DNA of 8,803 nt. Origin: JAVBOP01 sp031550405 (GTDB lineage: Bacteria > Bacteroidota > Ignavibacteria > Kapaibacteriales > UBA2268). Below the pieces are notes generated by a model. That model saw nothing but the letters and a program-made list of their open reading frames with translations. It was not told the origin of the DNA and searched no databases. Each line of letters opens with the position of its first letter. Position 1 is the stretch's first letter. Made by a program: the position numbers and the translations under genes. The stretch spans positions 1-8,803 of the forward strand of contig JAVBOP010000222.1 in NCBI GenBank assembly GCA_031550405.1. The letters are read 5' to 3'. Below are positions 1 through 5,643 of this stretch, piece after piece.

Positions 1-1
1 T

Positions 2-184
2 ATAAATCAATATAAACGTATTTGCACCATTAATGCCCGCAAAATTAATCCCAATTTCGCATGGCAAACCCGTTTTCACGAACATGTAATCCGCAATGAA
101 AAATCATATATTCAAATATCCGAATATATCACATATAATCCAATGAATTGGAAAGATGATGAAATGTATGTGCAGTATTTATGA
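2..184 (+). CDS. IS200-like / REP-associated tyrosine transposase, C-terminal part
   Basis: Only the last 60 codons are inside the window. The gene begins upstream, and the stop is TGA at 182-184. The visible tail carries the end-signature of the Y1 (HUH) transposase family, RAYT branch: FAWQTRFHEHVIRNE at residues 19-33 of the fragment, then EYITYNPMNW at 41-50. Family members have the pattern WQ-x-x-[YF]-x-[DE]-H-x-x-R-x-E followed by a YI-x-x-NP helix. These enzymes cut and rejoin single-stranded DNA at hairpins, and the RAYT branch is linked to dispersed REP palindromes. The HUH histidines would lie upstream, so I cannot tell whether the gene is complete. A 29-bp repeat starts one base before the stop codon and recurs at 797 and 947, next to REP-like hairpins, which fits this assignment. 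The family call is firm; activity is unknown. Confidence 0.85.
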   Translation: MNQYKRICTINARKINPNFAWQTRFHEHVIRNEKSYIQISEYITYNPMNWKDDEMYVQYL

Positions 185-209
185 ATATATTTTAATGATA
201 TATGCGGAT
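181..209 (+). repeat. 29-bp dispersed repeat, copy 1 (transposase 3' end)
   Basis: This AT-rich 29-mer starts ATGAATATATTTTAATGATA and ends ATGCGGAT. It overlaps the transposase stop codon. Positions 797-825 match it at 28 of 29 bases and 947-975 at 24 of 29. Because it lies at the end of the transposase gene, it could be part of the element's terminal sequence; that is inference. Confidence 0.7.
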
Positions 210-217
210 GTTGTAAT

Positions 218-248
218 TTTGTTATTCAATATGAAATATGTAATTTTG
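218..248 (+). promoter_or_regulatory. Bacteroidota-type promoter of the toxin-antitoxin operon
   Basis: TTTG (218-221) is followed by exactly 19 nt and then TAATTTTG (241-248), which fits the Bacteroidota primary-sigma pattern TTTG-N19-TAnnTTTG without mismatch. Transcription would begin near 253-256, about 20 nt before the antitoxin ATG at 275. The 10-mer TGTAATTTTG occurs twice, at 212-221 and 239-248, so the -33 side and the -7 box share a sequence that might also be a regulator site. Antitoxins of this class usually repress their own promoter. Assigned by pattern only. Confidence 0.5.
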
Positions 249-274
249 TAATATATAATACAGTAAGGTAAATT

Positions 275-469
275 ATGGATACAATATTAATTACACCGAA
301 AACAGAGCAGGAATTTTCTTTTTTGCTTGATTTATTGCAGCGAATGCACATTAAAACATCTTTATTAACCGAAGAAGATAAAGAAGATGCGGGCTTGCTA
401 AAAATGATGGAAGAAGCTGACAGAAATGATGTTGTGAGCGAAGAAGAAATAATGCAAATTTTGAATTGA
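275..469 (+). CDS. type II toxin-antitoxin antitoxin, 64 aa
   Basis: This is a small acidic protein. Residues 1-25 contain the TPKTEQEFSFLLDLLQRM segment typical of short Bacteroidota/Cyanobacteria antitoxins that open with an [IT]-x-x-TPK-x-E-x-E-[FL] pattern. An Asp/Glu-rich helical tail follows (EEDKED around 33-38, VVSEEEIM around 53-60). Such antitoxins bind and neutralise a RelE/ParE-family ribonuclease or gyrase toxin and repress the operon. The pairing is shown by position: its TGA (467-469) is one base from the ATG of a RelE-like reading frame at 471. The ATG at 275 is preceded by TAAGG at a good ribosome-binding distance, and a Bacteroidota-type promoter lies at 218-248. The frame is intact while its toxin is broken. 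I see no clear DNA-binding fold, so the family call rests on the signature and the partner. Confidence 0.75.
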   Translation: MDTILITPKTEQEFSFLLDLLQRMHIKTSLLTEEDKEDAGLLKMMEEADRNDVVSEEEIMQILN

Positions 470-470
470 T

Positions 471-734
471 ATGGAGCTTGTTTTTTTACGTAAGTTCCAA
501 AAAGACTTGCAATTACTGCCAGAGCTTGTCAAGAGGTAAACCCAAAAAATTATTATTTCATGCAAAGAAGCTGACAAAATAGAAGATATAGCTTCGTTAA
601 AGAAGATGAAAGGACATTCTTTTGCGTATAGAATCAGGCTTGGCGATTACCGCATCGGAATTTATATTGAAAATAATAAAATAGAATTTGTAAGAATCTC
701 ACACAGAAAAGATATTTATAAGATATTCCCATAA
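471..734 (+). pseudogene. RelE/ParE-family toxin with an in-frame stop
   Basis: The reading frame from ATG 471 to TAA 732-734 would encode 87 residues, but codon 23 is TAA (537-539), in the same frame with no insertion or deletion. Upstream of the stop is MELVFLRKFQKDLQLLPELV, the usual N-terminal strand and helix. Downstream are the core signatures of the family: LKKMKGHSFAYRIRLGDYRIG, here 21 residues running from about 549 residues' worth of codons after the break, namely KMKGH then YRIRLGDYRIG (strands 2-3), and finally RISHRKDIYKIFP at the end. Intact relatives cleave mRNA at the ribosome or poison gyrase. A single change such as CAA or AAA to TAA explains the break. The first internal ATG (606) would give only 42 residues lacking the N-terminal helices. 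It follows the antitoxin by one base. A sequencing error or readthrough cannot be excluded. Confidence 0.8.
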
Positions 735-756
735 TGTGGATTTTCATGGATATAGC

Positions 757-783
757 CCCACAGCAATCCTGTGGGTTTTTTTT
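757..783 (+). terminator. rho-independent terminator of the toxin-antitoxin operon
   Basis: CCCACAG (757-763) and CTGTGGG (769-775) form a perfect 7-bp stem around the 5-nt loop CAATC, followed by eight T residues (776-783). It lies 22 nt after the toxin stop codon on the same strand. Confidence 0.85.
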
Positions 784-793
784 ATATGCAAGA

Positions 794-844
794 ATTATGA
801 ATATATTTTAATGATACATGCGGATAATGTGGGTATGTAGGGAC
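794..844 (+). repeat. REP-associated repeat unit, copy 2
   Basis: The stretch contains the 29-mer copy at 797-825, one mismatch from the copy at 181-209, and leads into the palindrome at 840-862. The 51 bases match 944-994 at about 41 positions, so the two units lie head to tail exactly 150 bp apart. Confidence 0.65.
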
Positions 845-862
845 AGGTCTATGATCTGTCTC
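840..862 (+). repeat. REP-like palindrome a
   Basis: GGGACAGGTC (840-849) pairs with GATCTGTCTC (853-862) around the 3-nt loop TAT: a 10-bp stem with two G-T pairs. It has no T-run, so it does not look like a terminator. The sequence GACAGGTC...ATCTGTC recurs at 914-932. Confidence 0.6.
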
Positions 863-913
863 CTAACACAATCGTGAACAATAGAATTTTCATTTAAATG
901 GTAAAATCTATGT

Positions 914-932
914 GACAGGTCTGAAATCTGTC
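914..932 (+). repeat. REP-like palindrome b
   Basis: GACAGGT (914-920) pairs with ATCTGTC (926-932) around a 5-nt loop: 7 bp with one G-T pair. It shares both arms with the palindrome at 840-862, the loop being different, as expected for members of one hairpin family. Confidence 0.6.
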
Positions 933-943
933 TCTACAATTAG

Positions 944-994
944 ATTATGAATTATTTTTAATAATATATGTGGATAATATAGGTATCTAGAGAC
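944..994 (+). repeat. REP-associated repeat unit, copy 3
   Basis: This is a diverged copy of 794-844. Its 29-mer part (947-975) matches the copy at 181-209 at 24 of 29 bases. It continues into GAGACGC-AATGCA-ACGCC (about 990-1007), which looks like a decayed palindrome, since the two arms no longer pair well. A still weaker possible copy begins at 1118. Confidence 0.5.
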
Positions 995-1158
995 GCAATG
1001 CAACGCCTTTACGGGATTTATGATATACTTTGTTATAACAAAATGATATAACAAGATGTTGCATATTGTTGATATTTATCCATATGTAAATCCTGATTCT
1101 GATATTGTGTGAGAATTATGAATAAAAATTAATAATTATACGTGAAAGGCGCTTTGAC

Positions 1159-1190
1159 TTTGTTATGTTGCTTTTTTTTTTGTATTTTGG
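1159..1190 (+). promoter_or_regulatory. possible promoter of the Nif3-like operon
   Basis: TTTG (1159-1162), 20 nt, then TATTTTGG (1183-1190) differs from the Bacteroidota pattern TAnnTTTG at one base. Transcription would start near 1195, downstream of the upstream ATG at 1165, so it supports the start at 1222. The fit is weak because the stretch includes a ten-T run that makes chance matches likely. Confidence 0.25.
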
Positions 1191-1221
1191 AAAGCTAAAT
1201 GAGGAAAGTATTTTAAAAATG

Positions 1222-2052
1222 ATGGAAGTTGGATTTTTATTGGAAGCTATTAATGCTTATTTTCCGCAAGAAACAGCAATGGAGGAAGATAAAACAGGCT
1301 TGCAGATTCAATGTAATTCGAATAAAATAAGTGGAATTTTAATAACACTTGAGGTTACGGAGGATGTAATTCAAGAATGTATAGAATTAAATTATAATAC
1401 GGTTATTACTTTTCATCCGCTTATATATAAGCCACTTACGAGCATAGAAATTTCCAGCAGAGTTGGAAAGCTGTGCTCAAGTCTAATAAAAAATTCAATT
1501 AATCTCATTTCGCTTCACACAACATTTGACGCATACCTGTATGGCACCAGCAAAATTTTGGCAAATATGCTTTCTTTGACAGATACCACGTTTTTAGTGC
1601 CTGACAAAGCCAATCCGAATTGCGGAATGGGCGTTATAGCTCATTCGAACGGTCTGTCCGATATGGATTTAATTTCTAAAGTGCATGATGTATGCAATTC
1701 GCCTATAAAATTTTGTAAACGTAAGAGCACTGATTTGCTGCAAAAAATTGCAATCGTTGGTGGAAGCGGAACTTCATTTATCAATGAGGCGCTAAAACAA
1801 AATTGTGATGCCTTTATTACGGCAGATGCTACATATCATGTTTTTCATGATGTTAAGGATAAATTGCTTTTAATTGACGTTGGGCATTATGAGATGGAGC
1901 AGTTTGTGCCAAAAGGTATTGCAGCTGCATTAAACACGTTTTTACTGCAAAATGCCATAAAGTTTTCGATTTCAAAGGTATTGACCAACCCTGTACAATA
2001 CTTTCCCAATCATGATTATTATTCAAAACAGCAAGAATATTTATTAAAATAA
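1222..2052 (+). CDS. Nif3-like dinuclear metal center protein, 276 aa
   Basis: It belongs to the Nif3/YbgI/YqfO family of hexameric proteins with a two-metal site; the physiological reaction of the family is unsettled (often labelled GTP cyclohydrolase I type 2). Family marks, numbered from the start used here, are: LLEAINAYFPQ near the N-terminus, TGLQIQ (26-31), VITFHPLIYKPL (61-72), SLHTTFDA (97-104), GMGVIAH (135-141), IAIVGGSG (176-183) and DVGHYEME (219-226). His65, Asp103, His222 and Glu226 match four of the five metal ligands known from E. coli YbgI, but the usual first His of the HH pair is Phe64. The Trp of the usual WDNVGL motif is also gone (EEDKTGL). At 276 aa it is the short form, without the extra middle domain. 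The frame is open back to ATG 1165, but those 19 residues run through a ten-T tract and match nothing in the family, so I prefer 1222. The next gene follows after 10 nt. Confidence 0.85.
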   Translation: MEVGFLLEAINAYFPQETAMEEDKTGLQIQCNSNKISGILITLEVTEDVIQECIELNYNTVITFHPLIYKPLTSIEISSRVGKLCSSLIKNSINLISLHTTFDAYLYGTSKILANMLSLTDTTFLVPDKANPNCGMGVIAHSNGLSDMDLISKVHDVCNSPIKFCKRKSTDLLQKIAIVGGSGTSFINEALKQNCDAFITADATYHVFHDVKDKLLLIDVGHYEMEQFVPKGIAAALNTFLLQNAIKFSISKVLTNPVQYFPNHDYYSKQQEYLLK

Positions 2053-2062
2053 TAAGGTTACA

Positions 2063-2797
2063 ATGGCAAACGACATAGAGGTTATTGCAAAAATTTCCCA
2101 TATTGACAGGATACTTGATGATTTCAAAGAAGAAATGGGGGATTTGCCCGAATTAATCAAAGAAAAAGAAGACGATGTTAAGTCCGCTCGAAATAATGTC
2201 CTTGAAACAGAGCAAATTTTAAACGACATTCGTGAATTCGTGAAAACGGCAAAAATCACGCTGGTCAATATAAAAGAAAAGGAAGATAAGCTGACGCAGC
2301 AGCAGTTTTTAGTTCGAAATAACAAGGAATTTGATGCTATATCTGCTGAAATTGCCAATCTGAAAGACGAGCATGAGAAGCTTTTTGCCAAGATGAGGAC
2401 AGAGGGAATTAAAGAGGAAAATTTAATGTCAATTCTTGAGCAGCAAAAGCAACATCATTTGGCAATGCAAAATGAATTGGAGGAATTGAGCGAGCAACAT
2501 CAAGAGCTTGCAGAAACTCAACATGACGATATAGATAAGTTTAATAAAATAAGAAAGATGCTGAAATTGAAAATAGATGAAGTTCTATTTGAAAGATATA
2601 GCAGAATTCGCACTCGCATTCCAGATGCTGCTGTTGCCGTCAAAAAATCATCATGTACCGGCTGCTTTCGCTCAATACCACAGCAAATTATAGTTGAAAT
2701 GAGGAACCAGCCTGAGCGCATTTTCCAGTGCGAAAATTGCGGAAGGTTGCTCATTCCGGAGTGGGTAGAAGTTAACGAAGAAGAATTAGAAAAATAG
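2063..2797 (+). CDS. C4-type zinc ribbon coiled-coil protein (CdsZ/CT398-like), 244 aa
   Basis: Residues 1-180 are an almost unbroken charged heptad-like helix, rich in Glu, Lys, Gln and Leu, expected to form a long coiled-coil hairpin. The C-terminal domain has two CxxC knuckles, Cys198-TG-Cys201 and Cys223-EN-Cys226, with SIPQQIIVEMR between them, the standard C4 zinc ribbon of this family. Homologs are found across many bacteria. They are poorly understood; proposed roles involve nucleic-acid or protein binding, with chlamydial CT398 reported to bind sigma-54 and secretion components. The length is normal for the family. The gene lies 10 nt after the Nif3-like gene, which implies cotranscription, and the pair is often adjacent in Bacteroidota. 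A strong terminator follows at 2823-2878. The family call is firm; the cellular role is not. Confidence 0.9.
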   Translation: MANDIEVIAKISHIDRILDDFKEEMGDLPELIKEKEDDVKSARNNVLETEQILNDIREFVKTAKITLVNIKEKEDKLTQQQFLVRNNKEFDAISAEIANLKDEHEKLFAKMRTEGIKEENLMSILEQQKQHHLAMQNELEELSEQHQELAETQHDDIDKFNKIRKMLKLKIDEVLFERYSRIRTRIPDAAVAVKKSSCTGCFRSIPQQIIVEMRNQPERIFQCENCGRLLIPEWVEVNEEELEK

Positions 2798-2814
2798 ACC
2801 AGCTCACCAGTCCA

Positions 2815-2876
2815 ATATTAACAGCAAAACCTCATCATTAAAGCTATCACAAGCATTATGATGAGGCTGCTTTTTT
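2815..2876 (+). repeat. 62-bp inverted repeat, copy A
   Basis: These 62 bases match the reverse complement of 6979-7040 at 61 positions; the only difference is an A at 2829-region versus G opposite, in the spacer between the two stem parts. The identity covers the loop and the flanking bases, not only the stem. The repeat contains the terminator at 2823-2878. Confidence 0.9.
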
Positions 2877-2878
2877 TT
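2823..2878 (+). terminator. rho-independent terminator after the zinc ribbon gene
   Basis: CCTCATCAT (2830-2838) pairs perfectly with ATGATGAGG (2858-2866). Outside it, AGCA (2823-2826) pairs with TGCT (2868-2871) across a small internal loop. The T-run is 2871-2878. It ends the plus-strand operon 26 nt after the stop codon. On the minus strand only four T residues follow the stem, so it should be less effective for the convergent lipoprotein gene at 2904. Confidence 0.8.
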
Positions 2879-2903
2879 GAATTTGGAGGTGTATGCTCTT
2901 TTT

Positions 2904-3665
2904 CTATTTTTTATTATATTTTTCTAATAGCTTTTTGAAGCCGGTTGTTTTTATGCCAATATCGCCAGAGCCTATTGTCTGTGGGTCGGAAGTGATAGCC
3001 GAAAGACCGATATTGTCGATAAAATAATAATTAATTTTTGCGAATGATGTTTTAAATGGCACGGGTATTGGCAGAGATGACAAGGTAAAAGTACCATCAA
3101 ACAACATCTCAATCGAAAAAGCGGAGGCATTGAAACTGCCGAAAGATAAGTCTAACATCTTGTAACCATCGTTACTTACTTCGAATTTCAATTTTCCATT
3201 TAAAATAATATTCATCTCATTTGCAATGGGCAGCTCTATATCATTGAGAGGTAAAGCGAACAAATCCCATGAGCTGGCATTTCTATCTGCCAATTTAATC
3301 CACTGCGATTCGATTTCCAAAGGAACAAATGTCATAAACATTTCGAGAAAAGATGAAGAAACATACAGCTGATTATCAGTTTCATAAGTATAAATATCTG
3401 TTGTAAGCTCCTCGTATACCATAGGGTTATAATATGACATCCTATATTTCGAGGCATTATGCTCTAAAAATATAGTATCTGACAGGTATACAAGCGAATC
3501 AATCGGCGGTATTTGTTTTGCTATTCCATTTGTATCCACGGAATAGTTTGAATAAGCCCAATAATCTCCAGCACTTGCAGGCATAAATTTATTTGGAGCC
3601 GGATCATCATCTGAACAGCCCGCAAACGACATACATATTAATAAAATTCCAATAACATATTTCAT
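2904..3665 (-). CDS. predicted surface-exposed lipoprotein of unknown function, 253 aa
   Basis: I do not recognise a named family. The N-terminus MKYVIGILLICMSFAGC is a lipoprotein signal peptide with the lipobox Cys at residue 17. Directly after it comes SDDDPAP; the Ser-Asp-Asp-Asp pattern resembles the lipoprotein export signal that sends Bacteroidota lipoproteins to the outer face of the outer membrane. The mature part starts with GDYWAYSNYSVDTNG, a pattern common in FCB-group lipoproteins, and then looks beta-rich, with alternating hydrophobic residues and no catalytic motif that I can see. The frame extends 10 codons upstream to 3695, but the start at 3665 is better: AAGAAAGG precedes it at ribosome-binding distance, the signal peptide begins there, and the predicted promoter (3698-3731) leaves no transcribed room for 3695. 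It diverges from the methyltransferase gene at 3808. Confidence 0.75.
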   Translation of the reverse strand: MKYVIGILLICMSFAGCSDDDPAPNKFMPASAGDYWAYSNYSVDTNGIAKQIPPIDSLVYLSDTIFLEHNASKYRMSYYNPMVYEELTTDIYTYETDNQLYVSSSFLEMFMTFVPLEIESQWIKLADRNASSWDLFALPLNDIELPIANEMNIILNGKLKFEVSNDGYKMLDLSFGSFNASAFSIEMLFDGTFTLSSLPIPVPFKTSFAKINYYFIDNIGLSAITSDPQTIGSGDIGIKTTGFKKLLEKYNKK

Positions 3666-3697
3666 GTCAATACCTTTCTTAAAATCCAATATCATTT

Positions 3698-3731
3698 CAA
3701 AGATAAATAAAATTGGAAGATAAAATGCAAA
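3698..3731 (-). promoter_or_regulatory. Bacteroidota-type promoter of the lipoprotein gene
   Basis: Read on the minus strand, TTTG (3731-3728) is followed by 22 nt and then TATCTTTG (3705-3698), a perfect TAnnTTTG box with a spacer at the long end of the range. Transcription would begin around 3691-3694, about 26-29 nt before the ATG at 3665. Confidence 0.4.
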
Positions 3732-3807
3732 TATTTATGAAATTTTAAAATAAAAAAGCATCTTTTCACTCTTATACTATTATTAATTATTTTATTGGAG
3801 ATATAAT

Positions 3808-4827
3808 ATGGCAAAGATTGACCCGCGTTGGGCAGAAGGCTCAGCATACAATATCATTCAGGAACTTGCTATCGGCTTTCAAAAAAGCCAAATTTTATTT
3901 GCTGCCATGCAGTATGATATTTTTTCAGTGATAGGTGATGGCTATAAAACAGTAGATTCTATTGCCAAAATTATTGGCGTTAACGAGAAAGCACTGGATC
4001 GCCTGTTGAATGCTCTTGTAGCAATTAAGCTACTGAATAAACACGAATTATATTATGAAAACACCGAGCTGGCGAATAAGCATCTGGTGAAAAAAAATCC
4101 TGCATATTATGGCTTTTTGCTTCACACTGCCGACTTGTGGGAAAGCTGGGGAACACTTAGCAATGTGATAAAAACCGGCGAATTTGAGACAAATAAGACT
4201 ATTAATGAAAAAGATGAGCGTTGGATTGCGGATTTTCTAATTTCTCTGGACTACAAGGCAAAAATGGAATTGGAGCTTGTTATGAAGCATATTCCATTGC
4301 AAAGCATACATAAAATGCTGGACTTGGGAGCTGGCTCCGGGCGTTACGCTTTAGAGATTGCCAAAAATAATCCGAATATCGATACCTACATTTTTGACTA
4401 CCCTAATGTGATTGAAATTGCTAAGAAAATGATACAAAACGAATTTGCTGGCAATAATATGAACTTTTTGTCAGGCGATTTATTGGTCGATGATTTTGGC
4501 AGTCAATACGATTGCATCTTTATCAGCTCTGTTTTGCACGATTACTCCATCATTGAAAATATCGACATACTTAGCCGTGTCTATAAGGCATTGAAACGTG
4601 GCGGAAAGCTTGTCATTCATCAAATGATTATAAATGACGACCGCACTTCTCCAATGCTAAGTGCTTTACAATCCATTAACTTACTCGTAAATACTCCAGC
4701 CGGCAACTCTTATACTTACGCCGACATTTGGGTCGTTTTAAAGGAGGCAGGCTTTGGGGAATTGGAATTTTTGAAAACAGATTTTGGCACTCAAGTCATA
4801 ATTGCCAGCAAATCAATATTAGGCTAA
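3808..4827 (+). CDS. class I SAM-dependent O-methyltransferase, COMT/CrtF-like, 339 aa
   Basis: The architecture is that of two-domain O-methyltransferases that act on hydroxyls of small aromatic or isoprenoid molecules. Residues about 15-95 form a winged-helix dimerisation domain (QILFAAMQYDIF, TVDSIAKIIGVNEKALDRLL, then a wing). Residues about 160-335 form the Rossmann methyltransferase fold: motif I LDLGAGSG (171-178), an acidic ribose-binding residue in FDYP (196-199), GDLL (223-226), then SSVLHDYS (240-247), GGKLVIHQMI (265-274) and YTYADIWVVLKEAGF (302-316). The His in VLHDY is conserved in this family. The ATG is preceded by TTGGAG at 7 nt. No biosynthetic partner gene is nearby, so the substrate is unknown. 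I see no clear promoter box in the 112-nt divergent gap, only TATACT at 3773-3778. Confidence 0.85.
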   Translation: MAKIDPRWAEGSAYNIIQELAIGFQKSQILFAAMQYDIFSVIGDGYKTVDSIAKIIGVNEKALDRLLNALVAIKLLNKHELYYENTELANKHLVKKNPAYYGFLLHTADLWESWGTLSNVIKTGEFETNKTINEKDERWIADFLISLDYKAKMELELVMKHIPLQSIHKMLDLGAGSGRYALEIAKNNPNIDTYIFDYPNVIEIAKKMIQNEFAGNNMNFLSGDLLVDDFGSQYDCIFISSVLHDYSIIENIDILSRVYKALKRGGKLVIHQMIINDDRTSPMLSALQSINLLVNTPAGNSYTYADIWVVLKEAGFGELEFLKTDFGTQVIIASKSILG

Positions 4828-4948
4828 AAGTAGACTGGTTGGCTGGAGAAAGGTATAAACAGCGGAAAACAACTATTTCACAATTTGACATATAGCATAA
4901 TAAAACTTGCATAGATGTACAAATATATTTATATTTACGTTTTCTTTT

Positions 4949-5022
4949 CGGAGCATAGCGCAGCCCGGTAGCGCACATCGTTCGGGACGATGGGGTCGCA
5001 GGTTCAAATCCTGTTGCTCCGA
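4949..5022 (+). tRNA. tRNA-Pro (anticodon CGG)
   Basis: All arms fold. The acceptor stem CGGAGCA (4949-4955) pairs with TGCTCCG (5015-5021). The D stem is GCGC/GCGC (4958-4961, 4971-4974). The anticodon stem CATCG/CGATG (4976-4980, 4988-4992) holds the loop TTCGGGA, with CGG at 4983-4985. The T arm is GCAGG-TTCAAAT-CCTGT with one G-T pair. The discriminator base is A5022, and the next bases are CAA, so the CCA end is not encoded and must be added enzymatically. It reads codon CCG. TTGACA at 4885-4890 is a possible -35 element, but I see no good -10. Confidence 0.95.
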
Positions 5023-5027
5023 CAATG

Positions 5028-5053
5028 CAATTATGAAAAAATATTCATAATTG
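5028..5053 (+). terminator. hairpin after tRNA-Pro, possible terminator
   Basis: CAATTATGAA (5028-5037) and TTCATAATTG (5044-5053) are a perfect 10-bp inverted repeat around a 6-nt loop, starting 6 nt after the tRNA. The stem is AT-rich and followed by TTGTATTATT rather than a pure T-run, so termination or processing of the tRNA transcript is only plausible. It also lies 51 nt before coaD. Confidence 0.45.
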
Positions 5054-5103
5054 TTGTATTATTATCGCTCAAACATTTTCAAATATAAGTATAGATGCTA
5101 TAA

Positions 5104-5589
5104 ATGATTGAAAAAATAGCCATTTATCCCGGCACATTCGATCCTATCACCAACGGCCATATCGATTTAATTGAGCGGGCATGCAGTATTTTTGATAAAA
5201 TTATTATTATTATTGCTACAAATTCAAAAAAGACAAACCTTTTTTCCGAAACAAAACGTCTCGAAATGGCAAGGATTTCGTTGCAACATATTGCCAATTG
5301 CGAGGTTATAATACATAATGGACTGACCGTAGAAATTGCTAAGCAATATGGGGCGGTGGCGATGATACGCGGGGTACGGGCGGTTTCTGATTTCGATTAC
5401 GAATTCCAGATAGCGCTTGCAAACCGCAAACTTGAGCCAGCCATACACACGCTGTTTATGATGCCGCACGAGCGGTATTCATATCTCAATTCCAGTATTG
5501 TCCGAGAGCTTGCGAGTTTTGGCAAGGACGTGAGCAGTTTTGTTCCGCCAATTGTTAGCGAGCAGTTGTCTGATATTTTTAAATTGTAA
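5104..5589 (+). CDS. coaD: phosphopantetheine adenylyltransferase
   Basis: It catalyses the fourth step of coenzyme A synthesis in the cytoplasm: 4'-phosphopantetheine plus ATP gives dephospho-CoA and diphosphate. The 161-aa length is standard. Signatures are YPGTFDPITNGHIDLI (8-23), with the nucleotidyltransferase T/HxGH motif as Thr16-Asn-Gly-His19 and substrate-contact Thr11; Lys43; RGVRAVSDFDYEFQIALAN (89-107), with Arg89, Arg92 and Glu100 at the expected places; and YLNSSIVRELASFGKDVSSFVPP (127-149) given here by position: NSS at 129-131 and Arg134-Glu135 in the ATP-binding C-terminal motif. All key residues that I can check are present, so it should be active. An in-frame TAA just before the ATG fixes the start region; there is no clear Shine-Dalgarno, which is common in Bacteroidota. 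The ftsW-like gene follows after 54 nt and may share its transcript. Confidence 0.97.
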   Translation: MIEKIAIYPGTFDPITNGHIDLIERACSIFDKIIIIIATNSKKTNLFSETKRLEMARISLQHIANCEVIIHNGLTVEIAKQYGAVAMIRGVRAVSDFDYEFQIALANRKLEPAIHTLFMMPHERYSYLNSSIVRELASFGKDVSSFVPPIVSEQLSDIFKL

Positions 5590-5643
5590 TGATGCTTGCC
5601 AAAGCATTAAATTGTAGCTTTGACAGGGTTATATTAGCTTAAT

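Larger units (their letters stand above)
785..1164. other. 380-base gene-free repeat cluster
   Basis: I find no credible gene on either strand between the toxin terminator and the Nif3-like operon. The first 220 bases are the repeat units and palindromes listed separately. Positions 1020-1150 are AT-rich, with short self-similar stretches such as TTGTTATAACAA around 1030-1041 (a 12-base perfect palindrome), but no convincing RNA structure or regulator site. Confidence 0.6.

Noticed and set aside
537..539. TAA in the toxin read as a sense codon under an alternative genetic code
   Set aside because: TAA serves as the normal stop of several sound genes here, including the Nif3-like, methyltransferase and coaD genes.
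785..1164. CRISPR array, suggested by repeats at regular 150-bp spacing
   Set aside because: The repeats are few, diverged and AT-rich, the interval is too long for spacers, and hairpins plus a nearby RAYT explain them better.
1853..2101. Minus-strand open frame opposite the end of the Nif3-like gene
   Set aside because: It is antisense to a gene with clear family motifs; the peptide has no recognisable features.
3774..3807. Strong promoter for the methyltransferase gene
   Set aside because: TATACT is present at 3773-3778, but no matching upstream element of either the sigma-70 or Bacteroidota type is found at a proper distance.
4949..5022. tRNA-Pro as an attachment site for an integrated element
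   Set aside because: No repeat of the tRNA 3' end and no integrase is visible, and core genes follow directly.
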